Shown: piece after piece, positions 1 through 10,219 of the stretch
How the letters are laid out: every line of letters begins with the position of its first letter
Position numbering within the stretch: position 1 is the first letter of the stretch
Assembly (NCBI GenBank): GCA_020747065.1
Contig: JAGMVK010000012.1
Coordinates: 1,426,001-1,490,000, forward strand
Origin: Cadophora sp. MPI-SDFR-AT-0126
Taxonomy: Eukaryota > Ascomycota > Leotiomycetes > Helotiales > Ploettnerulaceae
Direction: 5' to 3'
Length of the DNA: 64,000 nt
Notes under the pieces: model-generated
Databases searched by the model: none
Seen by the model: only the letters and a program-made list of their open reading frames with translations
Told to the model about the DNA's origin: nothing
Made by a program: the position numbers and the translations under genes

Positions 1-1174
1 GCCTACCACTCCGAAATTCCGAGCAATGAGGTTTCTTACGAAGGATTTCATTATCATGCTCACAAATATCGCGAATAATAGTGGGGTCGTCCTGCAGATC
101 TTCCGCACTCCACCAAGCGGGAAAGGCCAATGCCGACTCTCACAATCGCTACGCCTTCCTGCGCGAATAACCAAAGCCACTGGCCTCGCAGTCTCAAATC
201 TCACACCTCCGGCCTCACCTACGTCGCAACAAGGCTATACACAATTCGTCATTGCTGTCGCTGGCCACGACATATCCATCTCTCTCTTCAAAGTCGACCT
301 CCAAGTCGAGGGGACAGCTTCACTAGTATCTAAAATCAAAGCCTTCCGCACCTTCAGAAACGTTCATCCGCTCCAAATTACCGGCCTGGCGTTCTCCAAC
401 TTCACGCCTCCTATACACCCCGTCACCGCTCAAACTCCTCCACAGCATCTCAAACTCGCAAGTGTAGGTGTGAGCAATACAGTGGTTGTACATACCCTCC
501 CGCTCTTCCCCGTCCCCTTATCGGTCAAGCGCGGCCAGTCGAAAACACCGCGCTATGTCGTCGCTTTACCATCGTCCGCCGCCGTGTTTGGGATGGGAAT
601 CTTAGTCTCCATCATTGGCATAGCACTCGCTGCCATCATCATTCAAGGTATCCTCGAGATCCGCGGTGGTGTACCCGTTTACCTGAACGCGAGGGATCAC
701 CTCCCTGTTGTGTTGCAGGAGAGGTTAGGGAGGCCGTATGAGTTCCCTGAAGGGTACAAACCTGTCCCTTCACCTACCGGGACGGAGGATGCAGTATCGA
801 AAGTAAACGTTCACCCCACGGGCATAAACCACCATATCGGCGTCCCTCTTGACTCCGAATCTGACTCTGCAATCCCCCTCCCAGAGTTCTTCGAACAGCT
901 ACAGCTGCAACAACAAGCATCCGGTGACAACGTCGTGCTCCTCCGTGAAGGCGAAGGAGAAGATGCGGGTGTAGAGACGCATGTTCATGATGAGGAGAAG
1001 CATGGGAAGCACGATGCGAAGACTTGGGATGAGTTGCCGAAGGAGCAGAAGGAGGGGTGGAAGAAGAGGTTGAGTGACGCGGGTCATTGGGCTGAGGAGA
1101 TGGGGGAGAGTGTGTTGAAGGGGGTACTGTTTAGTGAGTTGGCGGGCGTGGTCGGGGACGCTGTCAGGGGGTAG
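1..1174 (+). CDS. SEC12: SEC12-type Sar1 guanine nucleotide exchange factor, 3' part
   Basis: This reading frame is open from the left edge, so the 5' part of the gene lies outside the window; an internal ATG at 26 is probably not the start. The protein has degenerate WD40-like strands ending in a blade with LKLASVGVSNTVVVHTLPL. One hydrophobic span follows (about residues 187-214 counted from the ATG at 26), then a roughly 170-residue polar tail. Fungal Sec12 proteins have this order: cytosolic beta-propeller, single membrane anchor, ER-lumenal tail. By family knowledge it loads Sar1 with GTP on the ER membrane to start COPII coat assembly. The acidic/basic tail ends LAGVVGDAVRG with no HDEL signal. 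The identification rests on recognition of the fungal Sec12 C-terminal half without an alignment; another WD-repeat membrane protein is the alternative. The stop is TAG at 1172-1174. Confidence 0.7.
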   Translation, partial: PTTPKFRAMRFLTKDFIIMLTNIANNSGVVLQIFRTPPSGKGQCRLSQSLRLPARITKATGLAVSNLTPPASPTSQQGYTQFVIAVAGHDISISLFKVDLQVEGTASLVSKIKAFRTFRNVHPLQITGLAFSNFTPPIHPVTAQTPPQHLKLASVGVSNTVVVHTLPLFPVPLSVKRGQSKTPRYVVALPSSAAVFGMGILVSIIGIALAAIIIQGILEIRGGVPVYLNARDHLPVVLQERLGRPYEFPEGYKPVPSPTGTEDAVSKVNVHPTGINHHIGVPLDSESDSAIPLPEFFEQLQLQQQASGDNVVLLREGEGEDAGVETHVHDEEKHGKHDAKTWDELPKEQKEGWKKRLSDAGHWAEEMGESVLKGVLFSELAGVVGDAVRG

Positions 1175-1596
1175 AGCTGGTGTTGAGATCGACCTTGTGT
1201 GAGGAGGGATAATGGTGTGATTCGGAAGGCGGAGGGTAGTTCAGAGGAACGGGAAAGGTGGAAAGGTGAAGCATGTTATGATATTTGATGAGTCTGCGAT
1301 TCACGAGCCAGATCGATTTGTACGCAGATGTACTGATATGTAGACAGAACTTCGGCACGTGTAAGACATGCATTCCACAACAGCCAAACGTGTTTGTATG
1401 GATGTTTTATATACGTCTATCTCTTCTACATCCGCAGATTGAGAGATAACACGCTAGTGCGTGCAAGGAGTGGCAGGGATCTCCCCTGCCTCTTTTGGCC
1501 CAAGACTGCCACAACAGCAAGCGAGGTGTTGATTATAATCAACGAAGTTATAGCGTTATGGAGTTGTGTAGAGCCCAATACTCCAAATACAGAGGG
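1175..1596. other. Convergent 3' intergenic spacer with a GC hairpin
   Basis: The 422-bp spacer lies between the converging SEC12 and HeLo genes. It contains a perfect 7-bp stem with a 5-nt loop at 1472-1490 (GGCAGGG / CCCTGCC) followed by a short T-rich run. This could serve 3'-end formation, but nothing proves it. No coding sequence is supported. Confidence 0.5.
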
Positions 1597-3534
1597 CTAG
1601 CTCCTCCACTTCTTGAGTTTATCCAAGATATCAAGCTCAAGATCAATACACATGTCATCCTCCACATCTATATCTATATCTATATCTTCTTCATCATCAC
1701 TTGCGTTGTCTGCTGCCTTCTTGTCGTCTCCTGCAGACAGGCATATCCTCACAACACTTGCGTACGTGCTCCCCGCCGCGAACTTCAGCGCATGCTCAAT
1801 ACTGCCTGTCCCTTTTGCTTCTAAAAGACTGACCTTTGCCTCGTTTATGTCCGTTGCTTCTTCTTTTGATGCGTAAGTTAATGTCACCGGTGGGATCCTG
1901 GAGATCTGGGCCAAGTCGGCCGCCTTCTTCCGGTGGAAATGCAACAGTGTTGTAGTCAAAGTCTCCCAGAGCCCGATCTCCGTCAAGACGCAACCGAGTC
2001 CGTATAGATCAAAGGCTTTACGGAATGACGCCCTGTTCGCTCTCAAGAGCTTAGGATGTCTGTACAGGTTCGCTTCTTGTTGGGGCCGTGGAGCCTCGGT
2101 CATGTCGGAGGGATTGTCGGCTCGTGCGTATTCGTAGCCTTCCAAGAAGACCCGGGTGATGTCCCAACCGGGTTTGTCTTTCTGCTGGAATAATACGACG
2201 TTCGAGGAACGCAGGCCCTTGTGCATCCATCCAGAGGTGTGGAGTTGCAGCACGGTTTCAACAAGAGCAGTAGCTAGCGCGAAGCGCTCGTCAAGACTCG
2301 GTGCCGTGGAGTGATCACTCAAGAGCCGATCGAGCGTCACGAAGTCAGATGAGTCAGGAGGCGTCTGAAAGACGTATCCGTAGTTCTCGAACTTGGGATC
2401 TTTCAGATAGCCTAAGCATTTCAGAGAGTGGAATGAGGTCGAGTCGATGTCTTGGAGCAAGGTAGCAAGGGTCTTGATACGATGTTTCAGTTGCCGTTCG
2501 TGTGCAGTCTCTACGACTTTCCATTCAACTAATACTGCCTTTCCATCGTAGGTAGCTAGCTCTCGGCATTGCACATCTTGATTCGATTTCGACGACAACT
2601 TCAGTAATTTGTAGGAGAGCGGGCCACGCGGGGTCTTGGCTTTCTTTGTGAGAGAAGATCTCGTAGGAGAAGATCTCGGGCTATTGTCTGTAACGACCGC
2701 ATTCACGAGCGTAGCACCCGAGAGGCTTTTCGAGACTGGTTGTGGGGTAAACACGTCACTTTGTGAGGAAAAACCGCCCCTTTGTGCCTTCCCATGGCTG
2801 TCGTCGTACCCAAACATGAGAGACTGCTGCTTGAGAAAGAGTGCAGATTTGACGGCACCGTCTTCAAATTTCGAAGCGATTTGACGGTCCGTTTGAACGA
2901 AACTTTCGATCTGCGAGAGTTCCGTCGACTCATTCGTCTGGGAGATCGCGTGTCGAAGAAGTGCTTCAATCCCACTTCTGATAAATGCCAGGTCGTCATA
3001 TTGAAGTAAATGCCACAAGTCATCAACAAAACGCTTGATATCACCTATCAACAGACTGATTCCTTCCTTGTCTATCGCAGCCCACTTCAATCGTCTCCAT
3101 ACACTGACTCCCTTGTGCATTGTCTGCGCAGTTTCATTCTGGAATTCCGGCACGAAGAATCGTCGAAATCCTTTCTTTGGCGTTTCCAGGTCGTTCGACG
3201 AGAGTTTATCCTCGGTTGTAATGAGCTCAAGCCTGTAGTTGGACTTGAATTTCGCCGTGTCTGTCAATAAAGTCTCCAGTCTTTTCAGGTGACCATGGAC
3301 GATTTCCCAATTCATGTTTCGAACTGGTTTTCCGCTATCCAGCCCGACTTTCTCGGCCCATTTGAACAGCCGGTACTGCTCGTACTCGATTTCGCTCCTG
3401 ATTAGGTCGGCATCTTTTCCAAAGTTCTGCGCTGTGGATAGGAGGATGAAGCCTTTCACGCAGCCTTGGAGTACAAGGACACCCAGCGACGCAAATCCAG
3501 CAGCCCCGGCGGCTACGTCGAGTCCAGCTGCCAT
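1597..3534 (-). CDS. HeLo (prion-inhibition and propagation) domain protein fused to a C-terminal pseudokinase
   Basis: This single-exon gene encodes about 645 residues from the ATG at 3534. An in-frame ATG at 3612 would add 26 residues, but the HeLo fold normally begins close to its start with a small-residue helix, here MAAGLDVAAGAAGFASLGV. Residues 1 to about 235 match the HeLo pattern, including a QNFGKDADLIRSEIEYEQYR stretch. A Ser-rich linker follows, then a kinase-like fold from about 325 to 570. The beta-3 lysine is retained (VLVEWKVV), but the HRD loop reads HKGLRSSN with Gly for the catalytic Asp, and the DFG site reads LEGYEY, so it should be catalytically dead. The tail is acidic and repetitive (DIDIDID). 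HeLo domains in HET-S, HET-S-like and HELLP proteins disrupt membranes during regulated cell death and are related to the MLKL four-helix bundle. I infer an MLKL-like executor architecture. The gene is divergent to the ankyrin kinase at 3892. Confidence 0.8.
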   Translation of the reverse strand: MAAGLDVAAGAAGFASLGVLVLQGCVKGFILLSTAQNFGKDADLIRSEIEYEQYRLFKWAEKVGLDSGKPVRNMNWEIVHGHLKRLETLLTDTAKFKSNYRLELITTEDKLSSNDLETPKKGFRRFFVPEFQNETAQTMHKGVSVWRRLKWAAIDKEGISLLIGDIKRFVDDLWHLLQYDDLAFIRSGIEALLRHAISQTNESTELSQIESFVQTDRQIASKFEDGAVKSALFLKQQSLMFGYDDSHGKAQRGGFSSQSDVFTPQPVSKSLSGATLVNAVVTDNSPRSSPTRSSLTKKAKTPRGPLSYKLLKLSSKSNQDVQCRELATYDGKAVLVEWKVVETAHERQLKHRIKTLATLLQDIDSTSFHSLKCLGYLKDPKFENYGYVFQTPPDSSDFVTLDRLLSDHSTAPSLDERFALATALVETVLQLHTSGWMHKGLRSSNVVLFQQKDKPGWDITRVFLEGYEYARADNPSDMTEAPRPQQEANLYRHPKLLRANRASFRKAFDLYGLGCVLTEIGLWETLTTTLLHFHRKKAADLAQISRIPPVTLTYASKEEATDINEAKVSLLEAKGTGSIEHALKFAAGSTYASVVRICLSAGDDKKAADNASDDEEDIDIDIDVEDDMCIDLELDILDKLKKWRS

Positions 3535-3891
3535 TGCGTCAAGCAAAGGTATTGCTGGAATATCCTGGAGCCTTATCCTGCTGGTTGCGAAGACTTTTGA
3601 GCTACTCGGCATTAGGGATATATGCACGCATGCGTGATCTTGTTGGCAGTGCTGAATGTACTAACCAATGAAGTTGAGCGGGTGTTCCTGCACCTGCGGC
3701 TGTCCATCCACATCCGGAAACACGCATAAGCCATGGGATAAGGAAAGCTCAGCAACCCCTCACAAACCCAATTCTTCGAATCCTCAGCCTTATCGAAAAT
3801 ACAAGAAACTCAAGGGCCACAGGCTGCCACTTATCTACCTACGCTTTGGGAGATCCATCCGTGGAAGTCTTCATTCTTGGTCAAGTCCAAC
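3535..3891. promoter_or_regulatory. Shared divergent promoter of the HeLo pseudokinase and ankyrin kinase genes
   Basis: 357 bp separate the two inferred start codons, or 279 bp if the upstream HeLo ATG at 3612 is used. The only recognisable element is a CCAAT box at 3665-3669. No convincing TATA box is seen. The short head-to-head spacing makes co-regulation plausible. Confidence 0.5.
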
Positions 3892-6800
3892 ATGGAGTTT
3901 GTTCAAGCCCAGGAAGTCACACGAGAGCAGAGACTCTGCAATGAGCTGAAGCGATTGTGCCAAAGACCGGCCAGGGTAGATGAGGCAACTGGATTGAAAG
4001 TTATAATTTCAGATCACGACATTGATGAGATATCAGCCTGTCTCAAAGATCTCGAGCACGTCAAGGCGAGCGCTCGACCGCGCACCTACGCCGTCCTTTA
4101 CATGATGGGGAGGCAAGATCTATTGGATGTCTTTGTTACTTTTGGATTGAATGACCGATCGTTGCCTTATCTCGATAGACGAGCACTGCCTTCTCCTCTA
4201 CGTAGAGATGCCGAAGTTTCTCAGCAATTTCTGGACCTGCAGGAGCATGTTATTTCGCCCGCCTACCAGCTGGAGAACGATGACACGTGCAAGCACGTTC
4301 ATTTACCCGCGGGTGATCTCTTCTATAAACCTTGCGGGAGACTTGGGAAAGGTGGCGAAGCGTAAGTACTCATTTGTTCGACTAGTTCAATACTTCTTCG
4401 GCTCATAAAAAATCCTAGGACCGTGCACAAAGTGCGGAGTGTGGCTACTGGAAAGTACTATGCCCGTCGGAGATTTCGTCGTCGGCAAGACCCTGAAAAG
4501 GACAGGCAAATTCAAAAAGATTTTGAAAAAGAAGTTGCCATCTTGAAGAATCTAGATCATGCCCATTTGATAAAGATTGTTTCAAGCTACACGGATCCAG
4601 ATTACGTCGCAATGATCCTGGAACCAGTTGCATCAATGAGCCTCAAAGACTACTTGTCAACCCGCGGAGCCGCAGCAGAGCTGTTTGAATCAGAAAGGGA
4701 GCAATTTCGATGCTACTACGGATGTCTAGCCCATGCTTTGAGCTACTTGCACGAAATGAGGGTTAAACATAAGGATATCAAGCCGAGCAATATATTGATC
4801 GGTCAGAAACACGAGATCTACATAGCAGACTTCGGCTCTGCCACAGAATTCGACGACATCAGTATGACAATGAGTACTGGAAAGGCAAGAACCTTTCGCT
4901 ACCAGAGTCCGGAACTTTCTCGCGGAGCCAAGCGGGGAAGATCTTCTGATATCTGGTCCTTGGGAGTCACATTTCTGGAAATGACGACAATCCTTCGTGG
5001 AGAGACACTGGAGTCGATGCTGAACTTCTTCCTGAAGAATGGGACAAAAGAGGGTTACGTGTACGCCAATATCCATACTGTTAACAAGTGGACCGAGCAT
5101 CTTAGGCAAAATGCAAACTTTTCGCGTGTTGACAATGCTCCAATGCAATGGATTAAGGATATGCTGTGTGAGAAACCCAGTGATAGGCCACAGGCTCTTG
5201 ATCTGTTCAGGGATATCATGCATGCTTCCGATGGTGCATTCTGCGGAAAATGCTGTAGCTCGGAAGACTCAACAACATCAGGCGCTTCATCTGATAGTGA
5301 GCTCGACGACGACGACGCCACTATCAAAGCGGTCGTGTCGCCTGTGTCTGATAAGAAACCACAAGCGTCCGCATGGCAACAATCAACTTCAAAGCCCCGG
5401 AAAGATAATACGGTCAAGTTGAAGAAGGATCCGGTGAGAAGTGACCATCATTCTGCCAACTTTACACTACACCAACGAGTGGCGAGGAATCTCTATTTCA
5501 GAGTGCCAAGCCTTCCGAGCATCCGTCTAGCAAGTAAACTCTGGTCATCCTCGACGACGAACCTTCCGAATGTGAAGGAAGACAAGCTGGAGCAAGACAA
5601 TCGAGCAAAAAGGCCAAATGCGCAGATAACAGAGTATCTTGTCGATTCTGATGGTTCCAATGAGGTACCAAGACCTGAAATACCTTCACCCGTAATCGAT
5701 GCCATCGAATACGAAAGCCACGACCCTTACTCCTTCTCCATGCCTGGCACGTTTCCTGACTTCGAAGAGCAAGACGGAATGGTAGAGGTCGACCAGCACC
5801 CGTCCGTAGAGACTATCCAATCATCAATCAATATCAAAGTAGACTGCCAGATAACAGAGAGTAGTCAGCGTGGCGTAGATGCAGACGAGGAACTAGCGTC
5901 ACGACAAGCCCAAGAGTCTACAGCTACAATCCCATTTGTAGACATGCCTTATTCCGAGGAGTTCATATTCAACCCTGGCCCCAGCGGCTTTATTACGCGG
6001 ATTGCTGCTCCTCCTGGAACCTATTCTAAGGCATGCAAAGAGCTTCTATTTTGTCCAGCACAGCAGATCAAACGCCGCAAAAGCGACGAAACTCTCCAGG
6101 TAACACTGGGTACCATCGAAGAACGAATGGAGTCGCTGCTATCTGAGTCTGAACGACACTCAGATGATAGTTCTTGGAACGTTGTATCAAAGAGACCTCA
6201 AGAACAGCTCAAGCTTGATCACGTTCTAAAATCCGACATGAAAGGCGACAGAGACGAACTAAGGAGGATGAAGCAAGAACTGGACCAAATTTTTGCAAAC
6301 CGCAGCTTCAACGAGACGCAAGAAAGCATTCCCGACGCATCGCACTCTCAGACCGAAGGCATCAACGTACGGGCAAGAGATGTAACCCCAGTAACAGCTA
6401 ATGACGCCACAGAAGCGTTCTTACGAGGCACTGCCAGAGCTTTTGAAGATGGAGAGCTTTTAGACCCAATGACGCCGGCAGACCCACCTAAGGAGACTGC
6501 AGAGCCAGCGCGACGGTCTCTATCGTCTGCTATGCCCCCTGCTCGACCTCAAAATTCCCTAAGGTCACGATTTGCATCGCTAAGGGCACCTCCACCGTCC
6601 TCTGTCTTGACGGGATCTAATCTGGGTACTCTAAACGACCAGCTGCCACCATTAGAGAGGCCTAGGGCAAAAATTGAAAGAGCAAGTGTGTACATGAAGA
6701 AAGTCTTCGATGATGCTGCGTCCAGCGTGGCAACATCTGTGATGTCAGAAAGAACTAGAAATTCTTTCAAAATGGCGGGCTTGTTTCTTCCCAGTCAAGA

Positions 6801-7704
6801 CCGCTCTTGTAACTACTTGGGAGAGCACACCAAAGCGGGGAAAGCCTCCGCCGTTCGATTCCTCTTGCAAGCAGGATGTAATCCTGGCAGGGTGAACAGC
6901 CCTCGTCGCGGGCCGATCTTCAACGTTGTAAGAGGAGCCAGTAGTCGACATACCAAGTGTCTTCGAGCACTTATCGACCATGGTGTTGATGTCAACGTCA
7001 AGTCTCGAAGGACCGCTGAGACTCCTCTTCTAGAGGCAGTTGACCAGGACGAATGGAGTAGCTACGTAACGGTGATATATCTCCTTCTGGCTGCTGGTGC
7101 GAACCCAAATGCAAAAGACCCGTCCGGTGATTCGCCTTTGTTGAAACTTCTAGGTAAAGGTACGCAGCCGCTTGAGAAGCACCGGCGAGACGCACTAGCT
7201 CTACTCCTGTCCCCAGCATATAAAACCAATGTCAACGTGACGCCCCTCGGAACACAGAACAAGCCTATCCATTTGGCCATCCGGAGGAGTGATGCATGGG
7301 CTGTTGACATGCTCCTGGAAAAGGACGCATCCGTCATCAAAGCCGAGAATTCCGAAGGCCTCACACCTCTTCTCCTTGCTGCGACATTATGGAAGAGTTC
7401 AGGGCTGACGCTCGAGCAAAAATATATCCTTGATCACTTACTGGAGAGAAAGCCAGATGTCAATGCTGCAATGTTGATGAACAAACGGACACCTCTGCAT
7501 ATCGCCGTCTCCCACGGCTTAGTTGAAGCGGTGGAAAAGCTACTGGACCATGGAGCGGATACTGAACTTCGGACCAGAGATGGTAAGAGGGCAGAGAGTC
7601 TCTTACGGGAACGGAAACGCCAGCATGATTGTCAGGGTCTAGATGACTGCGAGAAAATACAAGCATTGCTGCGGAAGCACGCCTCGAAGAAATCGAATCC
7701 GTAA
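3892..7704 (+). CDS. Protein kinase with C-terminal ankyrin repeats
   Basis: Two exons (3892-4361 and 4419-7704; 57-nt intron GTAAGT...CCTAG) encode 1251 residues. The splice completes the glycine-rich loop GKGGEATVHKV, which supports the model. The frame runs upstream without an ATG, so 3892 (MEFVQAQ) is the first credible start. Residues 1-150 are an unclassified helical N-terminus and about 150-420 form a kinase domain. The HRD loop is HKDIKPSN (274-281) with Asp present, the DFG is intact (294-296), and SPE stands in for APE. The beta-3 VAIK lysine appears to be Arg (YARRRF, about residue 173-174). About 530 residues of Ser/Glu-rich disorder follow, then roughly seven degenerate ankyrin repeats (about 960-1240). 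Ankyrin tails usually bind protein or act as sensors. Its divergent neighbour is a HeLo pseudokinase, suggesting a signalling pair; the substrate is unknown. Confidence 0.85.
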
Positions 7705-8544
7705 TTTAGCGAGCGATGTTCGCTAATAGTCAAGAAGATGCACTACTAGAAAACAAGTAGTTCTCACGTCGATTCTTCAAACGGTAGACAAGGTATGAGG
7801 AAATATCTGGTCGAGCACAATTGCCAGTCGTCGATGGCAGGTTCAGGATGCTTATGAACGGTCCGAAGAGCTCCTGGCGCGCCAATCCCACTCAGTCTTT
7901 CTCCGTTAGTTTTCCGCCTGAAAGAGAGGGATGGTGGAGAAACCCCGCAGCTGTAAGCCGGGCTCTGACGGGCAGGCAGGGAAACTCGGCGGTACCTGGA
8001 TCTGAATACAGCTAAGATCTACGAAACCCCGCGATTTGTGCTTGTGAAAGCTTGCTCATCTTACGATTTTGAATAGCCTGTAGGATTTGAGTGGATTTCG
8101 ATGGCTTGAGAACAGGTCGCTACTTCAATTTTTTGTTGAACTTCTAGGTGTTCTGGTCGGTGCCGCCAATGCCCGCGAACGAAATGGCTCTTTCATCTTT
8201 ACAAGTCATTTATTTACTTTGATACTTCAACAGATACATAGTTGTACGGAGTCAAAAAGCTGCAATTCTATTGCCAGGATCGTCCGAACTGTCCGATAGT
8301 GCAGAACTTTCCGGGATTCTAGCGGGATTCCTACCCCGCTATGTTAGTGGAAAGCTTCTCTTCCTTGCACACGTCGCGTACTGTACCTGTCCTGTGAAGT
8401 CATAAGAAAGATGTTGTGTCAAGGTGAGAGAGGGGTTCGTCGATCCCGGCTAGAATTTGTCCGGACTGTATAAAAGATGGCCATCCCTCAGTACTCGAGT
8501 GAGGTCTCGTTTTCAATGATACTTGCCAGATCAATTTTCTCAAA
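7705..8544. promoter_or_regulatory. Intergenic region with the alpha-galactosidase promoter
   Basis: No gene is supported in 7705-8320. Upstream of the GH27 gene, a TATA box (TATAAAA, 8469-8475) lies about 70 bp before the ATG. An 8-bp palindrome GTCCGGAC (8458-8465) sits next to it. An inverted CGG/CCG pair with 10 bp between the triplets lies at 8323-8338, a layout typical of Zn(II)2Cys6 activators. The CCCCGC at 8334-8339 matches the CreA/Mig1 consensus on the minus strand. Binding is inferred from motif resemblance only. Confidence 0.45.
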
Positions 8545-10219
8545 ATGACTGGAAAGAACTTTCTGCTCGTTGCTGCTACAACGGCACTTCTTGCCGGAAG
8601 TGTTGGAGCTGTTGACAATGGACTTGCTATTACGCCACAAATGGGCTGTGAGTTTGCCGTTATCTCTCTACGCCCAAAAATTGACAACTCAAAGGGGATA
8701 ACTGGAACGCACTTGGCTGCGACGTCTCCGAAGACCTCCTCGTCCAAACCGCCAATCTAATCGTTGACTACGGTCTGAAAGACCTAGGGTACCACTACGT
8801 CGTCCTGGACGATTGCTGGAGCGTGGGTCGCAATGCGTCCAACAACAACAGTCTTATTGCGGACCCCGAGAAGTTCCCTCGCGGCATGGCAGCCGTAGCT
8901 GAGGATATCCATGAGCTTGGACTCGGATTCGGCATGTATTCTTCTGCGGGAAAATATACTTGTGGGGGCTATGCAGGGAGTCTTGGGTATGAGGAGGTTG
9001 ATGCGCAGACATGGGCGGAGTGGGGTGTGGATTACTTGAAGTATGATAATTGTTATAATGAAGGACAGGCTGGGGATCAGAGAATTTCCGAGGCGAGGTA
9101 AGTCGATATTCTTGAGAGGAATTTATCCACGACAAGACGGAATTTGACACCCTCAGATATGCAACGATGGCTCGGGCGTTGAATGCGACTGGGCGACCGA
9201 TTCTGTATTCCTTGTGCAATTGGGGTGAAGATTACCCTTGGAACTGGGGATCTACTATTGCCAACAGCTGGAGAATTACGGGAGATGTTTTCGATTACTG
9301 GGACACGTATGATGCGAGATGTCCTTGGTACGTCTTCCTAGCCTCCAATGGCCTGTAAGTCACTAATAGAAGCAGTGAGGGAGCCGATTCTTGGGATTGC
9401 AGCCTGCCTGGCTTCCACTGCTCTATCACCAACATCATGAACAAGGCAGCCTTCGTAGTTTCGAAGTCCCAGCCAGGAGGATGGAACGATCTCGACATGT
9501 TAGAAGTAGGGAACGGAGCCATGACAGATACTGAATATGTCGCCCATTTCAGCATGTGGGCTGCTGCTAAGTCACCGCTCATCATGGGAAACGACATCCG
9601 CACCATCGCCCCCTCAGATCTGTCCATCCTATCCAACGCCGCCGTAATAGCAGTAAACCAAGATCCTCTGGGCTCCTCCGCTTCTCGCCGCTGGATGCGA
9701 GTCCCTGGTAGCCGCGACCCCTATGCTGGCCCAGCACTCCAACTCTGGTCCGGAAGTCTCAAGTCTACCACTGGCGGCGACCATAACGATATGCTCGTCC
9801 TGATGATCAACGGCCTCGACGAAACGACAACCATGAACGCCACCCTTGCCGACATCTTCGCTGACAGTGGACCTAATGGTAAAGCGCCGCAGATACAGAT
9901 GAGCTGGGAAGTGCGCGATCTGTGGGCCAATCGCATGAGTAATGCTACCGCTATGGGAATCATCTCTGCGTCAAATACGACGGGTAATGCGACGACAGGG
10001 TGGAATGCTACGACGTTTGGGGGTGAGGGGAGGTATAATGCTACGGCGACGAGCTATGCTCAGGGGCTGGCGGATAGGAACGAGCTTTTGCTGGGGAATG
10101 TGACCATGACCGTGCAGGCTGGGGGAATGATCAGTACGAGTGTTGAGGCCCATGGGGTGGCGATGTATCGGCTGAGATATGCGGGTGGTGATGGGAAGAG
10201 GAAGAGAGACGAGTTGTAG
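8545..10219 (+). CDS. Secreted GH27 alpha-galactosidase
   Basis: Four exons (8545-8647, 8695-9097, 9157-9327, 9376-10219) encode 506 residues. Introns are 47, 59 and 48 nt. The third acceptor was chosen because it restores the family segment [18 protein letters not shown]. The protein has a signal peptide (residues 1-22, cleaved near SVGA), an N-terminal TPQMGWDNWN motif, the nucleophile loop LKYDNCY and the acid/base loop [11 protein letters not shown], all GH27 hallmarks. The C-terminal beta domain has several NAT/NTT/NVT N-glycosylation sequons. The enzyme should hydrolyse terminal alpha-1,6-galactose from melibiose, raffinose-type sugars or galactomannan side chains. The C-terminus is unusual, ending KRKRDEL, which resembles an ER-retrieval signal. 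A TATA box and Zn2Cys6/CreA-like motifs lie upstream, consistent with carbon-source control. Confidence 0.93.

Noticed and set aside
1394..1824. Plus-strand ORFs overlapping the HeLo gene 3' end
   Set aside because: They are shadows of the minus-strand gene and its repeat tail, with low complexity and no domain.
3535..3612. 26-residue N-terminal extension of the HeLo protein
   Set aside because: Open and has an ATG at 3612, but HeLo domains begin at the small-residue helix starting at 3534; kept only as an alternative.
7900..8020. GC-rich folded stretch considered as a tRNA or small RNA
   Set aside because: No A/B box pair, acceptor stem or T-loop consensus could be fitted.
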